A stretch of DNA of 64,000 bases from Pedobacter suwonensis (GTDB lineage Bacteria; Bacteroidota; Bacteroidia; Sphingobacteriales; Sphingobacteriaceae): NCBI RefSeq assembly GCF_900111825.1, contig NZ_FOJM01000014.1, forward strand, positions 124,001-188,000. The letters run 5' to 3'. The notes beneath the pieces are model-generated. The model was not told the origin of the DNA. It did not search any database and worked only from the letters and a program-made list of their open reading frames with translations. This document shows, in pieces, positions 52,086 to 61,703 of the stretch. Position numbers and translations under genes: made by a program. Numbering within the stretch: position 1 is the first letter of the stretch; every line of letters starts with the position of its first letter.

Positions 52086-52113
52086 AAAGAAAGCGGCCTG
52101 GGCCGCTTTCTTT
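52086..52113. terminator. Bidirectional-type hairpin before the MocA-family gene
   Basis: AAAGAAAGCGGCC (52086-52098) and GGCCGCTTTCTTT (52101-52113) are exactly complementary with a 2-base gap. The A/T tails fit termination on either strand. It is about 100 bases from the stop of the minus-strand oxidoreductase gene. Confidence 0.7.
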
Positions 52114-52209
52114 ATGATATATAGTTAATTTAAAAACTAGCCTTAGCGCTTATCATCTCTATTGCTGCAAAATCATCATTGAACGCCATTACCCATTTAA
52201 AGCCGTTGC

Positions 52210-53328
52210 TTAAACCGTTAACCTGATCTTCTTCCCTGTTTTTACGGCTTCATAAATGGCATCAATAATTTTAAGGTCTTTTAAGCCTTCCTCTCCATCT
52301 GCAGGAACTACCGGTCTCTTATCTTCAAAAATAATGCTTGCCATCTCATCCATCTGTACCGTTTGATGCGTGGTTATCGGCTGCGTGAGTTCGCCCAGAT
52401 GGGTTCTGCCTTTGATTGGACCATAACCGGTAGAAGGTTGCATTTCTGCAAATCCCTTATCGCCACTCATAAAAAATCGATCCAGGTGGTTGATGTTATA
52501 ACTGGATAAGCAGGACGCCACTGCTCCGCCGGGAAAACCCAGCTGAAATTGAATGGTTTCATCCACACCTTCTTTAAACTTTACCGGATCGGTTTTGGTT
52601 TCCTGGGCTGTTACCCAAATCGGCTCTTCGCCAACCATATACCTTGCCCCATTAATCGCATAAATCCCAATATCCATCATGGATCCGCCGCCTGCCAGCG
52701 CTTTATTTAATCGCCACTGCGTGGGGTCGCCTATTTTAAAGCCACATTGCCCCTGGAAAAACATGATCTTGCCGAAATCGCCCGCGTTTCTCATTCGGAT
52801 CACTTCCAGCGTACGGGGTTCAAAATGCATTCGATAACCAACCAGTAAATTCACATTTGCATTTTTACAGGCACTAACCATCTCCTGACCTTCTTTGGCA
52901 TTTAATGCCATCGGCTTTTCGCATATCGCGTGTTTTCCGGCTTTTGCTATACGAATAACCTGACCATGGTGCAGGGCATTTGGTGTAGTTACATAAATGG
53001 CATCTATATCCGGATTATCTTTCACCTCATCAAAGTTCTGGTAGTGATAACAATTCTTTTCGGGAATGTTGTACTTGGCTTGCCAATCTTTAATTTTTGA
53101 AGGCGTACCACTAATTACACCTACCAGTTTAGCCTTGGTACAGGCTTTCATCGCCTCTGCTACCCGGGTACCATATCCACCCAAACCCATAATGGCTACC
53201 CGGAGTACCCTACCATCATAAGGCTGCTTGATTTCTTCGGGAGCATCAGCAAATGCTGATATGGAACTTAATTGCAACATCAATGCTGATGCACCCATTT
53301 TTTGTAGAAAGTCTCTTCTGGTATTCAT
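52210..53328 (-). CDS. Gfo/Idh/MocA family oxidoreductase, Tat exported
   Basis: A 372-residue NAD(P)-binding sugar-type oxidoreductase. ATG 53328 gives a Tat signal (TRRDFLQKMGASALML); the earlier ATG at 53382 adds unrelated residues. The Rossmann motif is VAIMGLGGYGTRVAEAM. The catalytic-region EKP motif is in HAICEKPMALNAKEG, and the C-terminal domain has GGSMMDIGIYAING. The substrate is probably a sugar or inositol derivative, but this cannot be fixed from sequence. Confidence 0.9.
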   Translation of the reverse strand: MNTRRDFLQKMGASALMLQLSSISAFADAPEEIKQPYDGRVLRVAIMGLGGYGTRVAEAMKACTKAKLVGVISGTPSKIKDWQAKYNIPEKNCYHYQNFDEVKDNPDIDAIYVTTPNALHHGQVIRIAKAGKHAICEKPMALNAKEGQEMVSACKNANVNLLVGYRMHFEPRTLEVIRMRNAGDFGKIMFFQGQCGFKIGDPTQWRLNKALAGGGSMMDIGIYAINGARYMVGEEPIWVTAQETKTDPVKFKEGVDETIQFQLGFPGGAVASCLSSYNINHLDRFFMSGDKGFAEMQPSTGYGPIKGRTHLGELTQPITTHQTVQMDEMASIIFEDKRPVVPADGEEGLKDLKIIDAIYEAVKTGKKIRLTV

Positions 53329-53629
53329 ATTTATCCTGTGGCTATGTAACTTATCTGGCAAAGCATCAACCCATATATTCATCTGAAATATCCAAGCTTA
53401 AAGGATTGATTTACTTTATGATAGGTAACACTAAAAAGTTACTTTTGGTTTTAAGGATATGGTTTGAAGCTTTATTTGAAGGACACATCTCTCCGTAGAG
53501 TTAAGCAAAACGACTCTACGGAGCACAAATAGTGTTGAGTCTCCAGACTCAAGAGCAACCCAATCAAATTTGATCGGCATTCTTCCTGATTCAAACTACA
53601 GGAGCAAGGCTACGAACAGACTAAGGCGT
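53329..53629. other. Intergenic region with structured repeat copy 1
   Basis: About 300 bases between the MocA-family gene and the membrane protein gene. It carries repeat copy 1 (53486-53552). Nothing else is recognised. Confidence 0.6.
53486..53552. repeat. 67-bp structured repeat, copy 1
   Basis: Contains two hairpins: CTCCGTAGAGT/ACTCTACGGAG around a short loop, then TTGAGTCT/AGACTCAA. A second copy with 3 differences starts exactly 800 bases on (54286). It resembles an intergenic REP/BIME-type element. Confidence 0.85.
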
Positions 53630-54232
53630 TTATTTTTTATATAGACGCGCAGTATCTATTGCTTTAATCCTGATTAGTTCTTCAATATCTTTGCCATCTA
53701 CTTTCTTTCCGCTATCCAGGATATGAAAAGACAGATGATTAAAAGAGTAAGCATCTTCTGATGTAGTTGCAGATGCACCCTTGCCATACTCTTTTATTTG
53801 TTTGGTTATATCATTCCCTGTCTGGATGATTTTTGGATAAAAACCATCATTGAAAGTTCTCCTATCAATATAACCGATACCGTATTCATTGATGGAAAAA
53901 TCATTTTTATTAGACAGAAACAATCTAACTTCTCCAACATAGTTTTTTGGAACAATAATAATATAAACCGGCTTATGTTCACTTATGTAAAATATAGAAC
54001 AAAATATGATTACAAATATGGAGGTAAATATTGAGGTCTGCCATTTTGAATTTAGCAGTTTTTTCAATATAAAACCGAAAGCAAAAGATAAAAGCAGCGT
54101 GCCAGGTAAGGAAATCGCAACCAAAAACCAGGAAGGAAGAATCATTGTTTTCGTTTGCAACATTTGCCATATACCAATACCCAATGAAAAAATAGCGGAG
54201 ATTGGTAATATGATCTCTAAAATACGCTTCAA
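53630..54232 (-). CDS. Membrane protein with DUF6843-like exterior domain
   Basis: A 200-residue protein with three hydrophobic segments (about 5-25, 35-55, 65-85) and a C-terminal part containing VPKNYVGEVRLFLSNKNDFSINEYG, which resembles the DUF6843 motif. The role is unknown. It lies between the two copies of the 67-bp repeat and is AT-richer than the neighbouring genes. No operon partner. Confidence 0.6.
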   Translation of the reverse strand: MKRILEIILPISAIFSLGIGIWQMLQTKTMILPSWFLVAISLPGTLLLSFAFGFILKKLLNSKWQTSIFTSIFVIIFCSIFYISEHKPVYIIIVPKNYVGEVRLFLSNKNDFSINEYGIGYIDRRTFNDGFYPKIIQTGNDITKQIKEYGKGASATTSEDAYSFNHLSFHILDSGKKVDGKDIEELIRIKAIDTARLYKK

Positions 54233-54285
54233 GCTTATAATTTAAATTAATTTAGAAAGATAATATAATAATCGCCTCTTTTCCC

Positions 54286-54352
54286 CATCTCTCCGTAGAG
54301 TTAAGCAAAGCGACTCTACGGAGCAGGAATAGTGTTGAGTCTCCAGACTCAA
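54286..54352. repeat. 67-bp structured repeat, copy 2
   Basis: Second copy of the element at 53486-53552, same orientation, differing at 3 positions, with both hairpins intact. It lies 61 bases downstream of the efflux adaptor stop (54414). Confidence 0.85.
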
Positions 54353-54413
54353 CTAAGCCAAAATTTATTAAACATAAAACATCTTAATAAAAAAAGCAAT
54401 TTTTTGGTTTCAA

Positions 54414-55577
54414 TTAATGTTCCTCTTCGGTATTTTTTACCTTACTTAACAAATCATAGGCGCCTTTGACCACTACTTTCGCATTATCAATCTGTTCCGC
54501 AAAAGAAATTTGGGTATAACCATTTTCGGCGACACCGGTTTTTACTTCCATCATCCTGTAGCGATAAGTTTTATTACTTCTGCTAGGTGGCTGTTCGATA
54601 AAGACGAACTTTTTACCTTCAAATTCAACAATTGCCGCATTGGGTAATGCTTCAACCTTGCTCACGCCGCTTTCTACATAGGCTTTAAGATACATACCCG
54701 GAAGCAATTGCGTATCTTCCTGATCCAGGTGACAGTGGATTTGTACGGTACGCTCTTTGCTAATTTCCCTACCAATGAGGTAAACCGTGGCCATACGTTC
54801 TTTTTCTTCGTTAGCGAGTACAAAGCGAACCTTCTGCCCCAGTTTAAGCTTGGGTACGTCTTTTTCAAACACGGTAAGTTCAGCATGCAGGTGTTCGGTA
54901 TCGGCAATTTTAAACATCACATCGGTTGTACTCACAAAGGCACCTATATTGGTATTAACCTGCGTAACATAGCCTGCAATTGGGGTATATAAATTAAAGG
55001 TTTTTTGAATCTGTCCTTTCTCCAATGCCGAAAAACTAATATTCATCAGGGAAAGTTTTGACCGTTGCCCCAGCAACCTTGCACTCACACTTTGGTATTC
55101 GCTTCTTGCTTTCTGCAATGCTTTTTTAGAATTTACATTTTCCTTTGCCAATTCTTCCTGGCGGTCTAACTCCTCTTTCAGGTACTGTAGCTGGCTTTTA
55201 TAATCCAGGTAATCCTGTTGCATCTGAATAAATTCCGGATTTTGCATAACCGCTACGAGCGCCCCTTTGGCTACGCGTTTTCCCTGCAACATATTGGTGC
55301 TTTTCAAAATTCCTTCCAGCGGTGTAGATATTGATACCAGGCTTTGTGGAGGGAGGTCGAGCATGCCGTTTACTTTTGTTGTTCCACTTAATTCTTTCAG
55401 CTCAATTTCGCCAAGGGTAATTTCGGATAGCTTTTGCTGTTCCGGGGTAAGCGTTACAATATCGCTCTTTTCATGAACGCTTTCTTTTTCAGGTTCTTTT
55501 TCTGCGCTTTGACGACTACAGCCAGCCAAATAAAACGGAAAGGACGCCAGGATAAGAAATTTATATATGGATCTCAT
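54414..55577 (-). CDS. CusB/CzcB-type heavy-metal efflux adaptor lipoprotein
   Basis: A 387-residue periplasmic adaptor with a lipobox (PFYLAGCSRQ) at about 16-20. It has a lipoyl half (GILKSTNMLQGKRVAKGALVAVM), a helical hairpin (QQDYLDYKSQLQYLKEELDRQEELAKENVNSKKALQKARSEY region), the second lipoyl half (NLYTPIAGYVTQVNTNIGAFV), a beta barrel (LKLGQKVRFVL) and a C-terminal domain. It lies 11 bases after the CzcA-TolC fusion gene in the same operon. There is no YTCxMHP motif, unlike the adaptor at 5470-6684. Confidence 0.88.
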   Translation of the reverse strand: MRSIYKFLILASFPFYLAGCSRQSAEKEPEKESVHEKSDIVTLTPEQQKLSEITLGEIELKELSGTTKVNGMLDLPPQSLVSISTPLEGILKSTNMLQGKRVAKGALVAVMQNPEFIQMQQDYLDYKSQLQYLKEELDRQEELAKENVNSKKALQKARSEYQSVSARLLGQRSKLSLMNISFSALEKGQIQKTFNLYTPIAGYVTQVNTNIGAFVSTTDVMFKIADTEHLHAELTVFEKDVPKLKLGQKVRFVLANEEKERMATVYLIGREISKERTVQIHCHLDQEDTQLLPGMYLKAYVESGVSKVEALPNAAIVEFEGKKFVFIEQPPSRSNKTYRYRMMEVKTGVAENGYTQISFAEQIDNAKVVVKGAYDLLSKVKNTEEEH

Positions 55578-55588
55578 GATATTTATGT

Positions 55589-58500
55589 TTAAAATGATTG
55601 CTGGTTACCGGTTAAAAATTCAATTTGATTGATGCTCTGGCTTAACTGGAGCAAGGCCATCAGCCGGCCTTCGTAAATACCATTTGCCTGTTTAAGGTTT
55701 ATCAGGTATTCTGAATAACCTATTTCTCCGTTTTGATAAGCAATGCGGCTGTTTTTTAATATTAAGGCAGCATTGGCTAAGGCTGAGGTGACAAAATAGT
55801 CGTAACGTTTTCTGTTTTTCAGGTATTCGCTTAAAGCCTGTTGATATTGGCCCATCAATTTTCGTTGCTGAAGTTCCAGATCGTTCGAGGCAATATCCTT
55901 ATTAATTGATGCTGCCTTTGCCTTTACGGCATAAGCTCTATAAAATAAAGGAACGGAAAGGCCTACCTGAAAGCCCTGGAAACGTTTGTCGCGACCAAAG
56001 AAAACATCATTTCCATCAACTTTATGAAAACCGGTTAGCGATTGATTGAAATAGCCAAGTGTAAAGTCGGGTAAGGCTTTTGCCAATTCTACTTTGCGTT
56101 GCTTTTCGGCGATTACAACCTGCTGTCTGAAATAGGCTATGGCAGGATTTTCATGTAGAAGCGCAGTGTCTCCGATAGAAATTTCGGATGTTTCTGTTAA
56201 AAATCTGTCGGCAATTGAGGGTAGGCTACCCCTACCAAGAAGCGTAGCAAGCTGCGCTTTATAAATTTCAATATCAGATCCATTTTGGTCAAGCAGGCTC
56301 TGTACGTCCTTAAGCTGTGTTTCCGCAGCAACCTTTTCAAGCAGATTACCCTCGCCTGTTTTATACTTGAGCGACGCCGATTTTAAAAAACCCTTATAAA
56401 TGCTATCCTGCTCATATAATAGTTTCTCCTTTGAATACAGATACTGAAGATTGGTATAAACCGTTTTCACCTGAAATACAAGTTCGTTTTTACTGGAAGC
56501 CACCCGAAGCTGGCCTGCTTTGATCCGTTCATTACCCAACGCCGCATTTGCCGCGAAGAGCGTTGGAAAAGGAATGGTCTGAGAAACGGTAATGTTATTA
56601 TCGTTTTTAACCAGACTATTGTATTGGCCGTAAAGCATGGATATTTCCGTTTTAGGCAGTTCGAAAGTGCCTTTTCTAAGTGTCTGTTGCAAGGCTACAT
56701 CAAGGTTAGCCCCGTTTATTATCCGGTTGTTTTCCAGCGCTGCAGATACGGCCTGTTTAAGCGTTAACGAAGTTTGCGCCTTAGCAGGCTGCAATCCAAA
56801 AAACGCAATAAATACGACAATAATGCCTGCTATCGGTGATATTTTTACCTTGTTACTGCCCATTTTTTCAATCCAGATATAAAGCACCGGAAGTACCAAA
56901 AGGGTTAGCAGTGTTGCAGAGATTAGTCCGCCGATCACAACCGTAGCCAGCGGTCGCTGCACTTCAGCACCGCTTCCGCCAGAGATGGCCATTGGAAGAA
57001 AACCCAGAGAGGCTACAAGGGCCGTCATAATAACCGGGCGCAGCCTAACCGAGGTTCCTTTTCTGATAATTTCCTGTATATCTTTCATTCCTTCTTTTTT
57101 TAACCTGTTAAATTCACTGATAAGTACAATACCATTAAGTACCGCAACACCAAATAGCGCTATAAAGCCTATGCCTGCAGAGATACTAAAGGGCATACCA
57201 CGTGCCCAAAGGGCAAATACACCACCAATAGCGGATAAAGGGATGGCGGTAAAAATTAACAGTGCATGTTTAATGGATGAAAAAGTAAGATAAAGCAACA
57301 GTAAGATGAGCAATAAGGCCAGCGGTACGGCAACACTTAATCTTTTATTGGCTGCCTGCAGGTTCTCGAAAGTACCGCCAAAGGTGGGGTAATATCCTGG
57401 TGAAAACTTAACTTCTGCATCAACCTTTTGCTGAATTTCCTTTACGATACTTTCTACATCACTTCCACGCACATTAAAACCGACAGTAATCCGTCGCTTT
57501 GCATCATCGCGCTGAATCTGGTTAGGTCCTTCCTTATACTCGATATCGGCCAGTTGTTCCAGCGGAATCTGGTTGCCATTAGGTGCTGTAACAAACAGAT
57601 TTTTCACGTCATCAAGCGACTGCCTGTTTTCCTTTTCCAGGCGGACAACCATATCGAACCGTTTTTCGCCTTCGAATACCAAACCAGCCACTTCTCCCGC
57701 AAATCCCGAACGGATAGCCGTATTCACATCTTCAATATTCAATCCGAACTGTGCAATCTTTTCTCTATGAAATTTGATGATCACCTGTGGAAGTCCCGAA
57801 GCCTGTTCCACATAAATATCCTGTGCCCCTTTTATTTTGCCGGCTATAGCACCAACCTGCGCTGCGTAGGTACTGAGCTTAGAAAAATCTTCTCCGTAAA
57901 TTTTGATTACCACATCTTGCCTTGCGCCAGTCATAAGTTCATTAAAACGCATTTGTATGGGCTGTTGGAAACCGAAAGTAACTCCCGGGATATACTGTTC
58001 GAGCTTGGTCTGCATTTTTTCTGCCAGTTCATCTCTCGTTGAAGCAGTTGTCCAATCGCGCTTATCTTTGAGGATAATAATCAGGTCACAGGCTTCTACC
58101 GGCATCGGGTCGGTAGGAATTTCGCTGGAGCCAATCTTTCCGATAACCTCCTTTACCTCCGGAAAATTTGCCTTTAATACTTTCGCTGCACGCGTAGAGG
58201 CTTCAATGGTTTGCGAAAGGCTGCTTCCGGTAAGCACCCTGGTTTCTACGGCAAAATCGCCCTCTTCCAATGTAGGAATAAATTCGGCCCCCAGGTAATT
58301 GAAAATGACCAGGCCAAGCACAAATAATCCAACTGCAATACCCACAACTGCCACTCTTGCCCGCAATGCAAAGTTGAGCATCGGCGTATATACGCGTTGA
58401 AAAAAAGACATAATCCGGTCTGAAATATTTCTTTTGGTATTGATGGTTTTACTTAGAAAAAGTGCACTCATCATCGGTACATACGTTAACGATAAGATAA

Positions 58501-59965
58501 AAGCACCTAAAATAGCAAAGGCTACTGTTTGCGCCATTGGCCTGAACATTTTACCTTCTATTCCTACCAGAGCCAAAATCGGGAGATAAACAATCAGGAT
58601 AATGATTTCGCCAAAAGCGGCACTGTTACGGATTTTGGAAGCAGATTCAAAAATTTCTGCGTCCATTTCCTGCTGGCTTAACTTATTTTTGTTTTGGCGA
58701 AGCCCAAGATGATGAAGTGAGGCTTCTACAATAATAACCGCGCCATCTACAATGAGTCCAAAGTCTATCGCACCCAGGCTCATCAGGTTTCCACTGACGC
58801 CAAAAAGGTTCATCAAACAGATGGCAAAAAGCATGGCGAGCGGAATCACCGAAGCCACAATCAATCCGGCGCGGAAATTCCCTAAAAGCAGCACCAATAC
58901 AAAAATCACAATTAATGCACCTTCTGCCAGGTTTTTGGTTACTGTGCCAATGGCACTGTTTACCAATTTGGTACGATCAAGGAATGGCTCAATGACAACC
59001 CCCTCCGGAAGATTTTTGGCTATCTGATCCATCCGGGTTTTTACGTTTTTGATAACCTTTGATGAGTTGGCGCCCTTTAACATCATCACTACCGCGCCTA
59101 CTACCTCACCCTGATCGTTCCTGGTCATGGCACCATATCTGGTGGCCGCTCCGATCCTCACTTCAGCTACATTTCTGATCAGCACAGGGGTACTGTTTTC
59201 ATTTGTCCTTACCACAATATTCTCAATATCGTCTATACTGTTGATCAGTCCTTCGCTCCGGATAAAATAGGCATTAGGCTTTTTATCGATGTATGATCCG
59301 CCGGTATTCTGGTTGTTTTTCTCAAGCGCCTTAAAAATGTCGCTAATGGAGATATTCATGCTTCTGAGTTTATCCGGATTAATGGCAATCTCGTACTGCT
59401 TAAGGTAGCCGCCAAAGCTGCTCACATCTGCTATACCCTCCACACCCAAAAGCTGGCGGCGAACAATCCAGTCTTGAATGGTGCGAAGCTCGGTGGCATC
59501 ATATTTCTTTTCATATCCTTTTTTAGGATGGATAACATATTGGTAAATCTCTCCAAGCCCGGTAGTTAAAGGTGCAATTTCTGGTGTGCCGATCCCCTTT
59601 GGAATAGCTCTTTCTACTTCAGTAAGCCTTTCGCTCACTTGTTGACGGGCCCAGTAAATTTCTATATTTTCCTTGAACACGACCGTTACAACTGAAAGAC
59701 CGAACCGGCTAAAAGAACGGACTTCTTCTATTCCAGGAATAGTGGCCATGGTCTGCTCTACCGGATAGGTTACAAAACGCTCGATATCTACTGCGCCATT
59801 GCTTGGAGACGAAGTAATAATCTGGACCTGGTTATTGGTAATATCCGGAAGCGCATCTATAGGAAGTTGCCTCAGGGAGTAGATTCCCCAGGCAATGAGC
59901 GCCAGCATCAAAATTCCCACCAGCAGTTTTTGCCTGATGGAGAACTGTATTATTCTGTTCAACAT
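55589..59965 (-). CDS. CzcA/CusA heavy-metal RND pump fused to a TolC domain
   Basis: A 1458-residue fusion. Residues 1 to about 1045 are a heavy-metal RND pump: LRQLPIDALPDITNNQVQI at the N-terminus, the HME proton-relay segment DFGLIVDGAVIIVEASL, and the second-half counterpart GIGFIALFGVAVLNGIVLISEFNRL. After a linker with a transmembrane stretch (IAGIIVVFIAFFGLQPAKA) a TolC-like outer-membrane factor follows (from about 1067, LTLKQAVSAALENNRI) to the end. The fusion places inner-membrane pump and outer-membrane duct on one gene, an arrangement seen in Bacteroidota. Metal specificity (Cu/Ag versus Co/Zn/Cd) is not resolved. Operon with adaptor downstream and DUF6660 upstream. Confidence 0.92.
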   Translation of the reverse strand: MLNRIIQFSIRQKLLVGILMLALIAWGIYSLRQLPIDALPDITNNQVQIITSSPSNGAVDIERFVTYPVEQTMATIPGIEEVRSFSRFGLSVVTVVFKENIEIYWARQQVSERLTEVERAIPKGIGTPEIAPLTTGLGEIYQYVIHPKKGYEKKYDATELRTIQDWIVRRQLLGVEGIADVSSFGGYLKQYEIAINPDKLRSMNISISDIFKALEKNNQNTGGSYIDKKPNAYFIRSEGLINSIDDIENIVVRTNENSTPVLIRNVAEVRIGAATRYGAMTRNDQGEVVGAVVMMLKGANSSKVIKNVKTRMDQIAKNLPEGVVIEPFLDRTKLVNSAIGTVTKNLAEGALIVIFVLVLLLGNFRAGLIVASVIPLAMLFAICLMNLFGVSGNLMSLGAIDFGLIVDGAVIIVEASLHHLGLRQNKNKLSQQEMDAEIFESASKIRNSAAFGEIIILIVYLPILALVGIEGKMFRPMAQTVAFAILGAFILSLTYVPMMSALFLSKTINTKRNISDRIMSFFQRVYTPMLNFALRARVAVVGIAVGLFVLGLVIFNYLGAEFIPTLEEGDFAVETRVLTGSSLSQTIEASTRAAKVLKANFPEVKEVIGKIGSSEIPTDPMPVEACDLIIILKDKRDWTTASTRDELAEKMQTKLEQYIPGVTFGFQQPIQMRFNELMTGARQDVVIKIYGEDFSKLSTYAAQVGAIAGKIKGAQDIYVEQASGLPQVIIKFHREKIAQFGLNIEDVNTAIRSGFAGEVAGLVFEGEKRFDMVVRLEKENRQSLDDVKNLFVTAPNGNQIPLEQLADIEYKEGPNQIQRDDAKRRITVGFNVRGSDVESIVKEIQQKVDAEVKFSPGYYPTFGGTFENLQAANKRLSVAVPLALLLILLLLYLTFSSIKHALLIFTAIPLSAIGGVFALWARGMPFSISAGIGFIALFGVAVLNGIVLISEFNRLKKEGMKDIQEIIRKGTSVRLRPVIMTALVASLGFLPMAISGGSGAEVQRPLATVVIGGLISATLLTLLVLPVLYIWIEKMGSNKVKISPIAGIIVVFIAFFGLQPAKAQTSLTLKQAVSAALENNRIINGANLDVALQQTLRKGTFELPKTEISMLYGQYNSLVKNDNNITVSQTIPFPTLFAANAALGNERIKAGQLRVASSKNELVFQVKTVYTNLQYLYSKEKLLYEQDSIYKGFLKSASLKYKTGEGNLLEKVAAETQLKDVQSLLDQNGSDIEIYKAQLATLLGRGSLPSIADRFLTETSEISIGDTALLHENPAIAYFRQQVVIAEKQRKVELAKALPDFTLGYFNQSLTGFHKVDGNDVFFGRDKRFQGFQVGLSVPLFYRAYAVKAKAASINKDIASNDLELQQRKLMGQYQQALSEYLKNRKRYDYFVTSALANAALILKNSRIAYQNGEIGYSEYLINLKQANGIYEGRLMALLQLSQSINQIEFLTGNQQSF

Positions 59966-60073
59966 GGTTGTTTAAATCAAAAATCAATAAATAGCAGGGC
60001 ATTATTGCGCTGTGTAGCACAAAATATGCAGGTAAGAAACTGTCTTTTCACGGACAGCAATAAGATAAATTGA

Positions 60074-60400
60074 TTAAACGAGTTTAGGCGGTTGCCAGAT
60101 ATCAATGGGTTGCTTTTTCAATGCAGAGCATTTGAAAATTGGGTATGGTTTGCGAAATACCGGAATAGTGAGGTTGGTTAACTTTTCTGAAGGGAAGTGC
60201 TGACCGACCGAGCAGCAGGCACAGCTACAGATTGGCGGACAGGCTTCTCCATGTGCATGTTCAGCTTTAGTATGACCACTTTGTACGATGCTTTCGGTTT
60301 GAAACCTTGAAACCATATCTTCCTTGTCCTGGCAGGGCATTAGGCCCAGAAGGATCAAATAAAAAGAAAAAAGGAATATAAAGTTTTTCACCAAGGGCAA
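60074..60400 (-). CDS. Small exported DUF6660-type protein
   Basis: A 108-residue protein with a signal peptide (about 1-22). A HAHGEACPPICSCACCSVGQ cysteine-rich patch lies mid-chain, and the chain ends in IDIWQPPKLV, the conserved tail of DUF6660. It lies 108 bases ahead of the CzcA fusion gene on the same strand. Proteins of this kind accompany CzcA operons, and the Cys/His patch suggests metal binding. Confidence 0.72.
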   Translation of the reverse strand: MPLVKNFIFLFSFYLILLGLMPCQDKEDMVSRFQTESIVQSGHTKAEHAHGEACPPICSCACCSVGQHFPSEKLTNLTIPVFRKPYPIFKCSALKKQPIDIWQPPKLV

Positions 60401-60556
60401 ATGTAATGATTTAAGTTTTTAATTTACAAAACTGGTTTTATTAAATCCCCATCCTGTTTTTGATCCTAGGAAGACTATTTATCTATCTATTAGTAATTAC
60501 TATCCCGATAAAAATTAATATCTTGGGGATCTAAATTAACATCATGCTCCACCTAT

Positions 60557-60979
60557 ATGGAAAGATTTGAAGAAATACTAACAAAATATAATTTCATCAA
60601 ACGGACAGACAAACTAAAGACCACTTTTGAGGAATCTGAAAAAGCAATAAACTTCAAACTTCCTAATGATTATAAAGCTTTCGCTTCAAACTATCTGGAA
60701 TTTGAAGGCATTATTGGTGACCAATATGTTCGGCTGTGGGACTTTGACGATGTAATTAAAATGAATACCGATCACCAAATTTTCGAATACTTACCAAACA
60801 CACTGGCGATTGGGGGAAATGGTGGCGGAGAATATATTGCAATAGAACAATTAAATGATAATAGTTTGAGAATCGTATTATCTACCTTTATAATAGATAA
60901 AAAAGCGCACATTGAAATAGGAATTTCTTTCACAGATTTTTTAGAACGTTTAGACAATCGAAAAGCGTGGTTTGAATAA
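60557..60979 (+). CDS. SMI1/KNR4 (SUKH) family protein
   Basis: A 140-residue cytoplasmic protein with the SUKH-fold pattern: an N-terminal helix with PNDYKAFASNYLEFEG, then FDDVIKMN and a C-terminal IEIGISFTDFLERL. SUKH proteins often act as immunity proteins against polymorphic or contact-dependent toxins. No toxin gene is adjacent, so it could be an orphan immunity gene. It is followed 51 bases later by another small gene. Confidence 0.8.
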   Translation: MERFEEILTKYNFIKRTDKLKTTFEESEKAINFKLPNDYKAFASNYLEFEGIIGDQYVRLWDFDDVIKMNTDHQIFEYLPNTLAIGGNGGGEYIAIEQLNDNSLRIVLSTFIIDKKAHIEIGISFTDFLERLDNRKAWFE

Positions 60980-61030
60980 TTACAAACACACGATACTAAC
61001 AAACCTAATATTAGACTGGAGAATACAACT

Positions 61031-61504
61031 GTGACTGTATTTACATTTAAGGATTGGGTGTTATCAGTTGATCATGAAAGCACGAAATTTACCTATACTG
61101 CCGTTGAAAATGGTAGTGCGGAGGATTGTAATTGCAATGATTGCTTAAATTATATTCAAAATAGAAATAACATATTCCCAGAACAGGTTAAAAATTTATT
61201 CAATCAACTTGGTATAGATTATCATAAAGAAAGTGAGGTTTGGCGAATGTATAAAGAAAACGATGGTACACATCGTTATAGTTTAATATTTCATTTTAAA
61301 GGAAGCTTTGAAGGCACTGATTGTTTAGCCTTACTTAATGAGTCACAAACAATTAAACTAAATCCTATAACAGATTTTTTTAAAATCGGTTTTACAAACG
61401 GCAACGATCTAACCTATTTTAAGGATAAAAATGATTTAGTTCAGATTGAAATTGAAATCAATATACCTTGGGTTATAGAAAATACATTAGAAAGTGAGTG
61501 GTAG
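61031..61504 (+). CDS. Hypothetical cytoplasmic protein (157 aa, GTG start)
   Basis: A 157-residue frame beginning GTG at 61031. A cysteine cluster EDCNCNDCLNYI lies near residue 30, followed by mixed strands and helices (HRYSLIFHFKGSFEG). No family recognised. It is next to the SUKH gene and has the size and AT-rich composition common in immunity proteins. Any such role is inference. Confidence 0.6.
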   Translation: MTVFTFKDWVLSVDHESTKFTYTAVENGSAEDCNCNDCLNYIQNRNNIFPEQVKNLFNQLGIDYHKESEVWRMYKENDGTHRYSLIFHFKGSFEGTDCLALLNESQTIKLNPITDFFKIGFTNGNDLTYFKDKNDLVQIEIEINIPWVIENTLESEW

Positions 61505-61703
61505 TTTCGAATCTCAATGAAAACCACTCTCAAGATCATACACAAGACCTTGCGTGACTCAGTGTCTAGAAAAATAACTTAATCTTCTTTCTTAAATCAT
61601 TCCCAAAGCAATGGTTTACTTCTTACGTATCATTATAGATGCAAAGTGATGCGGCAAGGAATGTTGGCTATTTTTATGGCTTACCTTTTTTTAAAGCCTT
61701 TAC

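Larger units (their letters stand above)
51683..52209. other. Intergenic region with two terminators
   Basis: 527 bases between the SusD gene and the MocA-family gene. Two strong hairpins (51724-51758 and 52086-52113) are the only structures I can support. No gene. Confidence 0.65.

Noticed and set aside
55786..55805. GGTGACAAAATAGTC, similar to the CRP-type operator core
   Set aside because: It lies inside the CzcA-TolC coding sequence, the second arm is shifted, and no promoter element follows at the 29.5-base phase.
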